A stretch of 64,000 bases of DNA from Hellea sp. (GCA_014238285.1 JABABK010000001.1:62001-126000); one strand, 5' to 3'; positions 25,671 to 35,123 are shown, counted from the stretch's first letter. A program made the numbers and translations. The notes: a model not told the origin generated them from the letters alone.

Positions 25671-25761
25671 TTTTAATGGATTGTTCTTTTGCCGTGACCC
25701 AAGCATAGTGGCGAAAATTGGCCGACAAATTAGGCCATAAGTAAAACTTGGGAATAATCCA

Positions 25762-27006
25762 ATGCTATATCGACTAATAACTATCTTCATAATGATGCTC
25801 GGAATTAGTCTTTCAGGATGCAATGATTCCGCTGAAACCAATACAGAGCCAAAAATCTCGGTAGAATCTGGATCTGAAAAACCCGTCGATCCTGGCTTGA
25901 TACGGGTCAGAAAAATGTTTGCCAAGATGGAAGCGGATAATCTTGCCAAGGCCTATAAAGGCGTAGAATCATCTGATGGTATTCAGGAGGGCGTGTTTCC
26001 AATCACTTCAACAGGGGTTGAAACCAAACCGATCGTTGATGCGGCGCATGATTTTCTCACGCAGTTTGAAGGTGAAACTTTGAACGGGATGCAGTTTGAC
26101 GTTCAAGATGCAGAATGGCGAAAATGGTCTAATGTCGACAATGGTATCTATGAGCGTCAAGGCATTAGCCTAAAAGTTATGACGCCGCCCCAGCGAGCCG
26201 CGGCATTTGCATTGATGAGAACGTCATTGAGTGCAAAGGGCTTAAAGCAATCTCGGGATATCATGAAAACCGACAAGACACTCAGCGAACTTAATAATAA
26301 CCCGCCGCATTTGGATGAGCAATTATATTTCTTTACATTGATGGGAACGCCGTCGCTGACCGAGCCGTGGGGATGGCAGATTGATGGCCATCATTTGGTT
26401 ATAAATTATTTCGTGATCGGGGATCAAGTTGTTATGTCCCCTGTGTTTATGGGCGGCGAACCTATTCATACCACATCAGGAAAGTATACAGGCAATATCA
26501 TCTTGCAGCCCGAGCAAATTTTGGGACTTGAATTGATGCAATCTTTTACGGTTGAGCAGCAGCAAAAAGCGACGATTTCTAAAAAGAAAACCCATAACGA
26601 CAACCGGGCATCTGCGAATAACGACAATATCGTTCTGGAATATGAAGGGTTGTCAGTTGCCGCGATGACACAAGTGCAAAAATCGAAACTATTGGAACTG
26701 GTAGAGCTTTATATCGGGAATATGCGAGAAGCACACGCCGCTGTAAAAATGCAGGATGTAAAGAAACATTTAGACGAGACTTGGTTTGCCTGGATTGGAG
26801 ATACCGAAGATGAGGCGGTGTTCTATTACCGAGTTCACAGCCCTGTGGTCTTAATCGAATTTGATCATCAAGGTCCTATTGGAATACCAAATGCAGGGCC
26901 GCGTGATGTGGCGACGCGCAACCATATTCACACGGTGGTTCGAACGCCTAATGGCAATGATTACGGTAAGGACTTGCTACGTCAGCATCTTGAAAAGGGC
27001 CATTGA
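25762..27006 (+). CDS. DUF3500-family lipoprotein
   Basis: 414 residues. The N-terminus MLYRLITIFIMMLGISLSGC gives a clear lipobox with Cys20. The mature protein carries the DUF3500 hallmark block (FFTLMGTPSLTEPWGWQIDG, then HHLVINYFVIGDQVVMSPVF and MGGEPIHTTSGKYTG) and a C-terminal NHIHTVVRTPNGNDYGKDLL. The conserved His/Asp/Trp residues suggest a metal site, but activity of the family is unknown. It ends 21 bp before the convergent trpA. Confidence 0.88.
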   Translation: MLYRLITIFIMMLGISLSGCNDSAETNTEPKISVESGSEKPVDPGLIRVRKMFAKMEADNLAKAYKGVESSDGIQEGVFPITSTGVETKPIVDAAHDFLTQFEGETLNGMQFDVQDAEWRKWSNVDNGIYERQGISLKVMTPPQRAAAFALMRTSLSAKGLKQSRDIMKTDKTLSELNNNPPHLDEQLYFFTLMGTPSLTEPWGWQIDGHHLVINYFVIGDQVVMSPVFMGGEPIHTTSGKYTGNIILQPEQILGLELMQSFTVEQQQKATISKKKTHNDNRASANNDNIVLEYEGLSVAAMTQVQKSKLLELVELYIGNMREAHAAVKMQDVKKHLDETWFAWIGDTEDEAVFYYRVHSPVVLIEFDHQGPIGIPNAGPRDVATRNHIHTVVRTPNGNDYGKDLLRQHLEKGH

Positions 27007-27027
27007 TTAGGGGCAATAAAAAACCAC

Positions 27028-27816
27028 CTAACTATGCGCCGCGTCCGCCAAAGACCGGATAAGCATCAGCGCGCTATCTAATCCATCTTCATGCAGGGCT
27101 TTGACGATGGCCGTCCCGACCACCACGCCATCGGCGTCTTTGGCGATCTCTTTGGCGCGCTTGGGAGTCTTGACGCCAAAGCCAACGACCACAGGCAGAC
27201 CGGAAGCCTCCCGGACTTTGCTGACCTGATCTTTGATGGCGCCGGGCTTTGACATGGCCGCGCCTGTAATGCCCGTCATCGAGACGTAATAGACAAAGCC
27301 GTTTGTCCCGGCGACAACTTTTGGAAGCCGGGCTTCATCGGTTGTGGGGGTGGCGAGGCGAATAAGCGCAAGATCATGTTTTTCAAAGGCGGCGCGTAGC
27401 TCGCCGTCTTCTTCTGGGGGTAGGTCGACAATGATGGCGCCGTCTATGCCGGCTTCTTTGGCGGCGCCGGCAAAGGCGGCATAGCCCATGGCATGAACCG
27501 GATTGCAATAGCCCATGACGATGATCGGCGTTGTATCATTGCCCGCGCGAAATTCGCGGGCCATATCAATCACGGTTGAAAGCTTTGTGCCCGACGCTCT
27601 TGCGCGAATGCCCGCGTCTTCGATGACGGGACCATCTGCCATAGGGTCGGTAAAGGGAATACCAAGTTCAATAATATCGACGCCGGCCCCGGGCATAGCG
27701 CTCATAAGCGCCATAGAGGTCGCATGATCAGGATCGCCGCCCATCATATAGGCCACAAAAGCCGCTTGGTCCTTGGCTTTTAAATTAGAAAATGTGCTGT
27801 CAATACGGTGTGTCAT
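27028..27816 (-). CDS. trpA: Tryptophan synthase alpha subunit
   Basis: 262 residues, the family length. It cleaves indole-3-glycerol phosphate to indole and glyceraldehyde-3-phosphate, passing indole to TrpB. The catalytic pair is visible: E50 in VDIIELGIPFTDP and D61 in MADGPVIEDAG, matching Glu49/Asp60 of the well-studied enzyme. Phosphate-binding loops GFGVKTPK and GVVVGTAI are present near the C-terminus. It is the last trp gene on the minus strand and is separated from trpB by about 2.6 kb of unrelated genes. A perfect GC-rich hairpin ends 2 nt before its start codon. Confidence 0.97.
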   Translation of the reverse strand: MTHRIDSTFSNLKAKDQAAFVAYMMGGDPDHATSMALMSAMPGAGVDIIELGIPFTDPMADGPVIEDAGIRARASGTKLSTVIDMAREFRAGNDTTPIIVMGYCNPVHAMGYAAFAGAAKEAGIDGAIIVDLPPEEDGELRAAFEKHDLALIRLATPTTDEARLPKVVAGTNGFVYYVSMTGITGAAMSKPGAIKDQVSKVREASGLPVVVGFGVKTPKRAKEIAKDADGVVVGTAIVKALHEDGLDSALMLIRSLADAAHS

Positions 27817-27818
27817 GA

Positions 27819-27836
27819 GCGCGCTTTTAAGCGCGC
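27819..27836. promoter_or_regulatory. Perfect hairpin abutting the trpA start codon
   Basis: GCGCGCTTAAAAGCGCGC on the minus strand: 8-bp arms, 2-nt loop, 2 nt before ATG. It occupies the position where a ribosome binding site is expected and no purine-rich Shine-Dalgarno is visible, so it may limit trpA initiation or mark a junction left by rearrangement. Confidence 0.6.
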
Positions 27837-27881
27837 GGGCACCTTAAGGCCAGTCTTATTTAGTGTCTTATCTAGCGCGAA

Positions 27882-28382
27882 TTATTGTCTCGCCATGGCT
27901 TGTGCCAGTGGATAATAACGATCACAGGCTGAGCCGTAAAATTTTGCCATAAAAACAATCTGACGATGGGCATCGCGATCGCTCGCTGAGCTGTGCCCTT
28001 CATTCATAGAGCGGTCTTTCCACAAGGTCATTTCAAGGTGAGCCTTGCAGCCAAATTCATCGGTTTTGACATATTTAACTTTATTGGCGGTCTTGCTGTT
28101 GCGGGTCCAACCGTCGCGTTTTAGCACGTCTTGATAGCTCGCAAATGTCGGTTCATGGGTTGATATTGGTAGATAAGGTAGAAGCTTTTCACAGGTGAAT
28201 AGCAAAAACCCACCATTATTGATCAGGCCTTTTGTGGTTTTGGCGCATCCATCCACGGGCCCTGTTGTATCCAGGCGAGGTATATTGGCAATGCCTTCAA
28301 AGATGGTTCCGCTATTGGCCAGAGCCGGCGTCGCCGCCATAAATGTAGCCGTTAAGGCCAATGCTATACGTGATAATCTCAT
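27882..28382 (-). CDS. Small secreted protein, paralogue 1 (flanking serine hydrolase)
   Basis: 166 residues with a signal peptide (MRLSRIALALTATFMAATPA, cleavage near ALA-NS). It is clearly paralogous to the product at 29707: shared blocks are DGCAKTTKGLINNGGFLLFT-CEKLLPY-PIS, a GC-AHLEM-LWKDRSMNEG core and a C-terminal AHRQIVFMAKFY-ACDRYYP. Conserved Cys residues (DGC, FTC, FGC, SAC) probably form two disulphides in the periplasm. No known family recognised. Part of the interval between trpB and trpA. Confidence 0.8.
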   Translation of the reverse strand: MRLSRIALALTATFMAATPALANSGTIFEGIANIPRLDTTGPVDGCAKTTKGLINNGGFLLFTCEKLLPYLPISTHEPTFASYQDVLKRDGWTRNSKTANKVKYVKTDEFGCKAHLEMTLWKDRSMNEGHSSASDRDAHRQIVFMAKFYGSACDRYYPLAQAMARQ

Positions 28383-28534
28383 GAAGTCCCCCTTGAACTT
28401 TTTCCTGAATTGAGGAGGTCTGTACCATGGGAGGCGCGGCGATGTCGGATGTTTCGCTTGGGAGGGTTAATAGAGGGTTGAGACGGGTTGGGTTGATAAG
28501 AGCAAACGCGCGCTCCAATTTATACCAAGGTCAT

Positions 28535-29632
28535 TCAATTTTCGGTTGCTTTATCCAATTCGAGTTCAATCAAGACATCAATAATTGCGCGCGCCTTATC
28601 GCGACAGCGCCCTTGGCCAAAATTGGACAAGCAAATGATGGTTTCGTTTCTTTCTGGTATCCGAACCATGTATGTGGAGACGCCATAATCCCCACCTTCA
28701 TACCAAATTGTGTCTAGTCCTTCGTAAGACCCGTGGACCAAGCCAAAGGCGTCATTGTCTTTTTTGTGATCAAACCTACGTGTCGAGAGCATGCGCTCTG
28801 AAAAACCAACGCCCAGTCGGTTGTTTCCGTAGAGTTCAGTGTCCCATTTCGCTAAGTCATTTATCGATGAGAATACGCCGCTACCTCCAAAGTGAGGTGA
28901 TAGCCGAGGCGCAATCTGCCACCCACTATCGTCGTCAGCTCTTATGTAGGACAGTGCTATGTTCAGTCGTGTCCTGTCTAGGGGTGCATCGACCCAACTT
29001 CTCTCCATGTTCAACGGCTCAAAGACAGACGTTTTCATGTGATCCCCAAAAGACCGATTATTCAGCCGAGCAGTCAAAACTGCCAAGAGCTGATAATTGA
29101 TGTTAGAATACGTCCAACGGGTTCCTGGCGTATAGTCAAGCTCGCGGGACGCAAAAACCGCGCCCATGGCGTCGTCGACGTTGAACTGATCTTCCGAAGC
29201 CCAGCCGCCCTTGGGTGAGGGTAGAGAATAATATTCTTTCAAACCACTGGTCATATAAACCAGATGTCCGATTGCAATATCAGACATAAAGTCAGGTAAG
29301 CCTGGCCAATGATCAGCTAGTGGGTCATCTAGCTCTATTCGCCCACGCTCTAATTCAAGAACGATCGCTGCACCAGTAAATTGCTTTGAGAGTGAAGCCA
29401 AATTAAACGCTGTATCTGCAGTGACTGGTTGGCCGGCCTCCAAATCGGCTAGGCCGTATCCCTTCGCTATTATTAACTTCCCGTTACGGATGACACCTAC
29501 GGCATAACCGGGTTGCTCGCTATTTGTATAAGTGGAGAATAGTGCGTCGATGTGCTGTTCTAGAGACGGTTCGGCATTGATAGTTGAGCACCCAACAAAA
29601 AATGCCAATGTTGTTAAGATAATAGTTTTCAT
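28535..29632 (-). CDS. Serine hydrolase, class C beta-lactamase/penicillin-binding-protein-like
   Basis: 365 residues. The signal MKTIILTTLAFFVGC suggests a lipoprotein. The catalytic SxxK is S80-L-S-K83 in FNLASLSKQFTG, and the second motif is Y175-S-N177 in RWTYSNINY. Instead of a clear KTG, the C-terminal strand has WYEGGDYGVSTYM with a possible HxG/EGG variant. The family includes esterases, D-aminopeptidases and beta-lactamases; the exact substrate is unknown and antibiotic resistance should not be assumed. It is flanked on both sides by paralogous secreted proteins. Confidence 0.9.
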   Translation of the reverse strand: MKTIILTTLAFFVGCSTINAEPSLEQHIDALFSTYTNSEQPGYAVGVIRNGKLIIAKGYGLADLEAGQPVTADTAFNLASLSKQFTGAAIVLELERGRIELDDPLADHWPGLPDFMSDIAIGHLVYMTSGLKEYYSLPSPKGGWASEDQFNVDDAMGAVFASRELDYTPGTRWTYSNINYQLLAVLTARLNNRSFGDHMKTSVFEPLNMERSWVDAPLDRTRLNIALSYIRADDDSGWQIAPRLSPHFGGSGVFSSINDLAKWDTELYGNNRLGVGFSERMLSTRRFDHKKDNDAFGLVHGSYEGLDTIWYEGGDYGVSTYMVRIPERNETIICLSNFGQGRCRDKARAIIDVLIELELDKATEN

Positions 29633-29706
29633 AGCCCTACCTTTATAAGCTGATTCAAGCCGAGTGTCATGTTGTGCGTTCTAACTTGCCTTTAGCGACC
29701 TACCGA

Positions 29707-30297
29707 TTATTCCTCGCTCGCGAGGGCTTCCGCGATGGGGTAATAGCGTTCACAAGCTTCGTCGTAAAACTTGGCCATAAAAACAATTTGGCGATGGGCG
29801 TTACGCTGCGTAGCCGGGCGAGCGGGTTCGTTCATAGAGCGGTCTTTCCAGAGCCGCAGGTTCAGATTGGCCTCGCAGCCAAGACCGTCAGATCGAACAA
29901 ATGTTCTATCGCCCTCTGTGCTTTCTGGCAGTCTTCGCCATCCATCTTTGAGCAAAGCAGAACTGTACCGCTTAAAAGCCTTTTTGTGTTTTGAAATGGG
30001 CTGATGCGGTAAAAGCTTTTCGCAGGTAAACACCATAAACCCGCCGCTCGAAATCAGACCTTTATTGATCTTCTTGCAGCCATCAATAGGGCCGGTTTCC
30101 GGGAGGCGTTTTAAATCCAGGATGCCCGCGAGTATCAGGTCGTCTTCAACGGTAAAGACATTCTCGTCGTAAAAGGGGCGCAGCAGAAAAACCTGCTCAA
30201 TCCCAATAGAGTCAAGTCGCGCCTCATAGCGCGCATGGTGAGACCCTGTCGGCGTAAATCCGTGAAATAGGCTAGATAGTAGAAGGGCTTTGAACAT
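29707..30297 (-). CDS. Small secreted protein, paralogue 2 (flanking serine hydrolase)
   Basis: 196 residues, with a weak N-terminal signal (MFKALLLSSLFHGFTPTGSH) and a ~35-residue N-terminal segment not found in paralogue 1. It shares with the product at 27882 the blocks DGCKKINKGLISSGGFMVFT-CEKLLPH-PIS, GCEANLNLRLWKDRSMNE and AHRQIVFMAKFYDEACERYY. The conserved order and spacing of Cys residues support a shared disulphide-bonded fold. Function unknown. It sits between trpB and the serine hydrolase, all on the same strand. Confidence 0.8.
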   Translation of the reverse strand: MFKALLLSSLFHGFTPTGSHHARYEARLDSIGIEQVFLLRPFYDENVFTVEDDLILAGILDLKRLPETGPIDGCKKINKGLISSGGFMVFTCEKLLPHQPISKHKKAFKRYSSALLKDGWRRLPESTEGDRTFVRSDGLGCEANLNLRLWKDRSMNEPARPATQRNAHRQIVFMAKFYDEACERYYPIAEALASEE

Positions 30298-30432
30298 TAT
30301 TTGAATAATGACCTCAATTTAGGATTTGGGGCAATAGGAGAATACATAATTCGTTTAAAATGCTTGAGTGTCGAGTGGGGTGTAATGGTTGAAAAAACCG
30401 ACTCTAACAAAGAGAAATTTTTATTAAACTAA

Positions 30433-31686
30433 CTACCCCTCAGTCCCCGCGCCTATATGTTCACCCAGAGCATCGGCAATGGTGAAGATATCTTTATCGC
30501 CGCGGCCTGAAATATTGATCACGACGAGACCATCAGACCCTAATTCCTGCGCGACTTTAATCGTCTGCGGAATGGCGTGGCTGGATTCCAGCGCGGGCAG
30601 TATGCCTTCAAGCTTCCCGCACAGCTGAAACGCCTCTAAGGCCTCATCATCTGTAGCGGAGACATATTCGGCGCGGCCAATGTCGTGGAGGTAAGCGTGC
30701 TCTGGTCCGATGCCGGGATAATCAAGACCGGCACTGATCGAGTGCGCGTCATTGATCTGGCCTTCATCATCTTGCAACAGGTAAGTGCGGTTGCCGTGAA
30801 GCACGCCCGGCGCGCCGCCGGTTAGGCTGGCCGCGTGCATGCCGGTTTCAATGCCATGACCTGCCGCTTCGACGCCGATCAGTCGCACATCTTTATCGTC
30901 AATAAAGGGATGGAATATTCCCATAGCGTTGGAACCGCCGCCAATACAGGCCACGATAGCGTCGGGCAGGCGGCCTTCGCGCTCCAAGATTTGCTCTTTG
31001 GTTTCGCGTCCGATCACGCACTGAAAATCACGGACCATAGCGGGGTAGGGGTGCGGGCCAGCGACCGTGCCGATACAATAAAATGTGTCGCCCACATTGG
31101 TGACCCAGTCGCGCAGAGCTTCATTCATGGCGTCCTTAAGCGTAGCAGTACCAGAATGTACGGCGCGCACTTCCGCCCCGAGGAGACGCATGCGAAAGAC
31201 ATTAGGTTTTTGACGGACGATATCGACCGCGCCCATATAGACGATGCACTCTAGGCCAAAGCGGGCCGCGACGGTTGCCGTGGCAACGCCGTGCTGCCCC
31301 GCGCCTGTCTCGGCGATGATACGGGTCTTGCCCATACGTTTAGCCAGCAGGATTTGGCCCATGCAATTATTGATCTTGTGAGCGCCTGTGTGGTTGAGTT
31401 CTTCGCGTTTGAAATAAATCTTGGCCGCGCCTCCACCTTTTTTTGGATTATTTTCGCTGGCGTGCTCTGTCAGACGCTCCGCGAAATAAAGCGGGCTCGG
31501 ACGACCAACATAGTGTTCTAGAAAGTCTTCAAACTCTGCCTGAAACGCCGGGTCGGCTTTGGCGTCTTCATAGGCTTGTTCCAGCTCTAAGATCGGCGGC
31601 ATCAAAGTCTCGGCCACATAACGCCCGCCAAAACTGCCAAAGCGTCCGTTCTCGTCGGGGAGGGGGATGTTGTCTTGATTGCCCAT
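30433..31686 (-). CDS. trpB: Tryptophan synthase beta subunit
   Basis: 417 residues, a typical TrpB1 length. It condenses indole with serine using PLP. The PLP lysine is K104 in [10 protein letters not shown]; the family motifs [34 protein letters not shown] and the C-terminal NISGRGDKD are all present. It is transcribed on the minus strand, with the paralogue/serine hydrolase insertion between it and trpA, and no trp gene directly upstream (trpF is about 11.6 kb away). An alternative start a few codons inside is possible. Confidence 0.98.
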   Translation of the reverse strand: MGNQDNIPLPDENGRFGSFGGRYVAETLMPPILELEQAYEDAKADPAFQAEFEDFLEHYVGRPSPLYFAERLTEHASENNPKKGGGAAKIYFKREELNHTGAHKINNCMGQILLAKRMGKTRIIAETGAGQHGVATATVAARFGLECIVYMGAVDIVRQKPNVFRMRLLGAEVRAVHSGTATLKDAMNEALRDWVTNVGDTFYCIGTVAGPHPYPAMVRDFQCVIGRETKEQILEREGRLPDAIVACIGGGSNAMGIFHPFIDDKDVRLIGVEAAGHGIETGMHAASLTGGAPGVLHGNRTYLLQDDEGQINDAHSISAGLDYPGIGPEHAYLHDIGRAEYVSATDDEALEAFQLCGKLEGILPALESSHAIPQTIKVAQELGSDGLVVINISGRGDKDIFTIADALGEHIGAGTEG

Positions 31687-31912
31687 GGGGAAAGCCTTTT
31701 GATTGAAGGCAAGCTTTTAGGGGGTTTGAAGTCTAATGGCTAGCGTCTATTGCGCCGCATTACGGAACTCTCAGATATTATTGTGACACTCTTGGTATTT
31801 TACAATTTCCTCTTGATAAACGACGACTGTCGTTATACAAGCCTCTGCGCACAAAAATCGGAAAATAGCCCTTTAGCGGATTTAAAATTTCGAGCTAACA
31901 CAAAGGTAATTT

Positions 31913-33604
31913 ATGACACGTTTTGCAACGTCTATTCTTCTATTATTTACTTTATTGGTTGTGAGTTGCGCGGGTCAAGTTCAAGATGAATTCCCAGTCT
32001 TGGAAGGACCTTATCTTGGGCAAACACCGCCTGGCATGACGGCGCAGCCGTTTGCACCGGGTATCATCTCCAAAGAAGGCTGGGAGCTTGAGGGCGTGTT
32101 TGCGCCTGATATGAAAGAGTTTTACTTCACCTTAAACCGCAATCAAAACGCAAAAGATGAAGGCTTCAAACCCACCGTTATTGGCTTCCGGCAGGAAAAC
32201 AATATCTGGACCAAATATCTAGAATTCCCGCGCAGGGGTGAAGTCACGTTTTCACCTGATGGCAAGCGCATGCATATGGCAAAAGGTTACAAGGACCGCA
32301 TCGGCGATAGCTGGTCAGAACGCAAAGGCCTTGGCTCTATGTTTGAGCGAGAGGACTTTGGCATTATGCGTCTGTCGGCATCTGCCAAGGGAACTTATGT
32401 TTTTGACAATTATAAAAGCAAAGGCCACGACGCAATTCGCATATCGACGCTGAAGGACGGCAAACGCCAAGAGCCTAAAGCGATAAGCGCTGTGGTCAAC
32501 ACAGGTGAAATGACAGCTCACCCTTTCATAGCGCCTGATGAAAGCTACCTGATTTGGGATAGTGAGCGAGACGGAGGTTTTGGGGACTCTGATCTTTATA
32601 TTAGTTTTAAGCAAAATGATGGCTCATGGGGCCCTGCGATCAATATGGGCGAGACAGTCAATTCCGATAATTGGGACGCCTATGCCAGCGTCACCCCTGA
32701 TGGCAAATACATACTCTTTAACAGAGGCGTAGACCTCGATAATGATAATGTAGATATCTATTGGGTGGACGCACAAATTATTGAGACGCTCAGGCCTAAA
32801 TCATCTGATATCAAAGAGCCTTACCTTGGGCAAATGTCCCCCGGTTCAACGCCTGAAATTTTTGCGCCCGGCATTGTTAATACAGAAGAAGACCGTGAAA
32901 TTGAAGGCATACCCGCAGCAGATATGAAGACCTTTTATTTTGTTCGCAGATCACTGGATGAAAAATCGTCGTCCAATGAATTGGTTGCCGTTGAATATAA
33001 AAATGATCAATGGTATGAATCTATTATCCAACAGGGCGAGAGTGAACCCTCTATCTCTCCCGATGGGCGAACCATCTATTTGCAAAATAAATATATGGAG
33101 CGCACCAGCGCAGGTTGGTCTGATCTCAAAACTCTCGGTGCACCATTCAAAGACATCCCTATCATGCGGATTTCGGTTGCTTCCAACGGAACCTATTATT
33201 TTGATACCTATAGCAAAGAATTGGATACGCCTCTGCGCTATTCACGTTTGATAGATGGCAAATATGAACAACCCAAGTCACTGGGCCAGCAGTTTGCCGT
33301 CGGTAGTTACAATGCTCACCCTTTCATTGCACCTGATGAATCTTATATTATTTGGGATAGCAGAAGAGAAAGTGGATTTGGCACATCTGACCTTTATATC
33401 AGCTTTCGAGCGGCCGATGGTTCATGGGGGCCAGCTATCAACTTGGGCGACAAGATAAATACCACCAGCGCAGAAAACTATCCGAGTGTATCACCTGATG
33501 GAAAATTCCTCTTCTTTGATCGACGAGCAAAACCCGGAAGCAATGATAATGTAGATATTTATTGGGTGGACGCTCAATTTATTGAGACCCTCAGGCCTAA
33601 ATAA
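31913..33604 (+). CDS. PD40/TolB-like repeat lipoprotein with internal duplication
   Basis: 563 residues. The lipobox is in FTLLVVSCAG. The protein is two homologous halves (about 33-300 and 303-563): each starts PYLGQ-x-PG-x-T-x-x-x-FAPGI, has ADMK-x-FYF, SPDG, THPF-like AHPFIAPDESY-IWD, SDLYISF-x-x-x-DGSWGPAIN, and ends DNVDIYWVDAQ-IETLRPK. The SPDG and PDESY motifs are PD40/WD40-type blades, so a beta-propeller is likely. It may bind oligosaccharides or proteins in the periplasm; the exact role is unknown. It is followed 24 bp later by a NTF2-like lipoprotein gene. Confidence 0.88.
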   Translation: MTRFATSILLLFTLLVVSCAGQVQDEFPVLEGPYLGQTPPGMTAQPFAPGIISKEGWELEGVFAPDMKEFYFTLNRNQNAKDEGFKPTVIGFRQENNIWTKYLEFPRRGEVTFSPDGKRMHMAKGYKDRIGDSWSERKGLGSMFEREDFGIMRLSASAKGTYVFDNYKSKGHDAIRISTLKDGKRQEPKAISAVVNTGEMTAHPFIAPDESYLIWDSERDGGFGDSDLYISFKQNDGSWGPAINMGETVNSDNWDAYASVTPDGKYILFNRGVDLDNDNVDIYWVDAQIIETLRPKSSDIKEPYLGQMSPGSTPEIFAPGIVNTEEDREIEGIPAADMKTFYFVRRSLDEKSSSNELVAVEYKNDQWYESIIQQGESEPSISPDGRTIYLQNKYMERTSAGWSDLKTLGAPFKDIPIMRISVASNGTYYFDTYSKELDTPLRYSRLIDGKYEQPKSLGQQFAVGSYNAHPFIAPDESYIIWDSRRESGFGTSDLYISFRAADGSWGPAINLGDKINTTSAENYPSVSPDGKFLFFDRRAKPGSNDNVDIYWVDAQFIETLRPK

Positions 33605-33628
33605 AAACTTGGATGGATGGAGGATGAA

Positions 33629-34087
33629 ATGGTTCTGATGCGAAAATGGCTCGTTAAATTTGCATGGCTCGCAGTGTTAGTTTTTGGGGTGGGCGCTTGC
33701 AACAAAGCTGGTTCGGTTAAAGCTGAAGTCGCGCCAAACCAAGCCGTTGTTCAATCTTATGTCAACGCATACAATGCCCATGATTTGGAGGCTATGGCCG
33801 ACATGATGCACAGCGATATTGAGTGGATCAATATTGAAGGCTCGGCGCAATCAGTCGTCACAGAAGATAAGAGCGCGTTAGTTCGTGAGTTGACGCGTTA
33901 TTTTGCGGGCAGTCCCCAATCTGGCAGCACACTATCAGATTGGAGCGTGAACGGTGTCTATGTCTCGGCCAAGGAAACCGTGACCTTCACGCGTAAAGAC
34001 GGCACGCAAGGCGCTCAGGCGTCCATTTCAGTCTATGAACTGGAAGATGGCCTCATCAGGCGCGTGTGGTATTTCCCGGCGGAGTAG
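33629..34087 (+). CDS. NTF2/SnoaL-like lipoprotein
   Basis: 152 residues from the ATG at 33629, preceded at 5 nt by GGAGGA; starts at 33617 and 33638 are in frame. A signal with lipobox is in WLAVLVFGVGAC. The mature part has a SnoaL/NTF2-like cone fold: VQSYVNAYNAHDLEAMADMM, then DIEWINIEG, and a final DGLIRRVWYFPAE. It probably forms a cotranscribed pair with the PD40 lipoprotein. Ligand unknown. Confidence 0.85.
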   Translation: MVLMRKWLVKFAWLAVLVFGVGACNKAGSVKAEVAPNQAVVQSYVNAYNAHDLEAMADMMHSDIEWINIEGSAQSVVTEDKSALVRELTRYFAGSPQSGSTLSDWSVNGVYVSAKETVTFTRKDGTQGAQASISVYELEDGLIRRVWYFPAE

Positions 34088-34102
34088 GATTGAGGAGAAT
34101 AC

Positions 34103-34217
34103 CTCCGCTCATCCCGCTGAAGAGCGGGATCCAAGCGATGTTTGGGTTAATGTACTTTAAAAATTAATCTGATTTTGCACTAGGCGTGGGCCCCGCTCTT
34201 CAGCGGGGTGAGCGAGT
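34103..34217. repeat. Palindromic repeat family B, copy B1
   Basis: CTCCGCTCATCCCGCTGAAG, AGCGGGATCCAAGCGATG on the left; GGCGTGGGCCCCGCTCTTCA, GCGGGGTGAGCGAGT on the right; AT-rich interior of ~40 nt. It is nearly identical to B3 at 35230 in sequence and orientation. It lies at the 3' side of the MipA/OmpV gene. Confidence 0.88.
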
Positions 34218-34228
34218 ATTAGGAGGAC

Positions 34229-35053
34229 TCACCAATCCTTAGTATCAAATTTTCGCGTCAAACTAAGACCGGCAAAAAACCCATTCCTAGAGCCATCGAT
34301 GGATCGCAGGATTGGGCTGTCGGCGGCATTGTCTGTGAACCAGCGATAAGAGGCGCTCGCGACAACAGCGTATTTTTCTTTGACCTCCACCCAAGCCAGT
34401 CCGTTGACCGAATATCCGTATATACCAGAGCCGGGATTATAGCTGCCGAGGCCAGAGCTCGCCGCTTGCGCGCCGTTGACGCCAAAAAAACTATCGTGAA
34501 ATTTATTGTTAGCCCAGCTGACCGTGACAGAGGGCTGAATGCCGATGTTTTTGGTGCGGTAGGCCGTGCCGATAGAGCTATCAATGGTGAAGCCGTCATG
34601 GCCGCCAATAATGTCTTGGCCTGCATCGACCCGCAGGCCAACAGGACCCAGTGTTCCGAATACATATCCCCCGAGCGGTAAGCTGCCGCCAATATCGTCA
34701 AATCCTGTCAGGGTGGGACTATCATCTGAGTCCCGTCCGGGCTGATAGGAAATTTGCGGGCCGCCGCGTAGCGACCATTTGCCAAACCCTTGTCCCGTAC
34801 CTTCATCAATCAGGCGATAGTTTAAAGAGGTGCCGAAAAAATCAAAGCCTTTGACATCTTCAAAACTTAAATAGGGAAGCACTTGAAAGTCCTCATCCGC
34901 GGAGCCGAGATATTCGGGCATGACAAGGCCGGTGACGCCAATGTAACCCGTGCCTTCATCATCATTGATAGGTTCGGGCGTTTGCGCGAAGGCTTGAGTA
35001 CTTGTGGCAAGGGTTAGAATGAAAGCGGCGTAAATATAAGATCGATGGGTCAT
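34229..35053 (-). CDS. MipA/OmpV-family outer membrane protein
   Basis: 274 residues from the ATG at 35053 (35083 is an alternative). Signal peptide MTHRSYIYAAFILTLATSTQ with cleavage near AFA-QT. The MipA/OmpV pattern is clear: an N-terminal GYIGVTGLVMPEYLGSADED strand with the family's PEY-GS-D motif, FQVLPYLSFE, LRGGPQISYQPGRD, and a C-terminal YRWFTDNAADSP, LSLTRKF. A beta-barrel of 8-12 strands is expected; family members scaffold peptidoglycan enzymes or act as porins. Bracketed by repeats B1 and B3. Confidence 0.92.
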   Translation of the reverse strand: MTHRSYIYAAFILTLATSTQAFAQTPEPINDDEGTGYIGVTGLVMPEYLGSADEDFQVLPYLSFEDVKGFDFFGTSLNYRLIDEGTGQGFGKWSLRGGPQISYQPGRDSDDSPTLTGFDDIGGSLPLGGYVFGTLGPVGLRVDAGQDIIGGHDGFTIDSSIGTAYRTKNIGIQPSVTVSWANNKFHDSFFGVNGAQAASSGLGSYNPGSGIYGYSVNGLAWVEVKEKYAVVASASYRWFTDNAADSPILRSIDGSRNGFFAGLSLTRKFDTKDW

Positions 35054-35123
35054 GAGGTGAGCCATAAGCAATGCGCTGTTCAACTACTATTCAAATAAAT
35101 GAGAGACTTCGTGAGCGGCACTA

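Noticed and set aside
28535-29632. Antibiotic-resistance beta-lactamase
   Set aside because: SxxK and YxN motifs are shared by many esterases and peptidases; the third motif is atypical, so resistance cannot be claimed.
31687-31912. Possible regulatory RNA or small gene between trpB and the PD40 lipoprotein
   Set aside because: A 79-codon frame from 31750 overlaps the PD40 start and reads as random sequence; no stable hairpin or trp leader peptide with tandem Trp codons was found.
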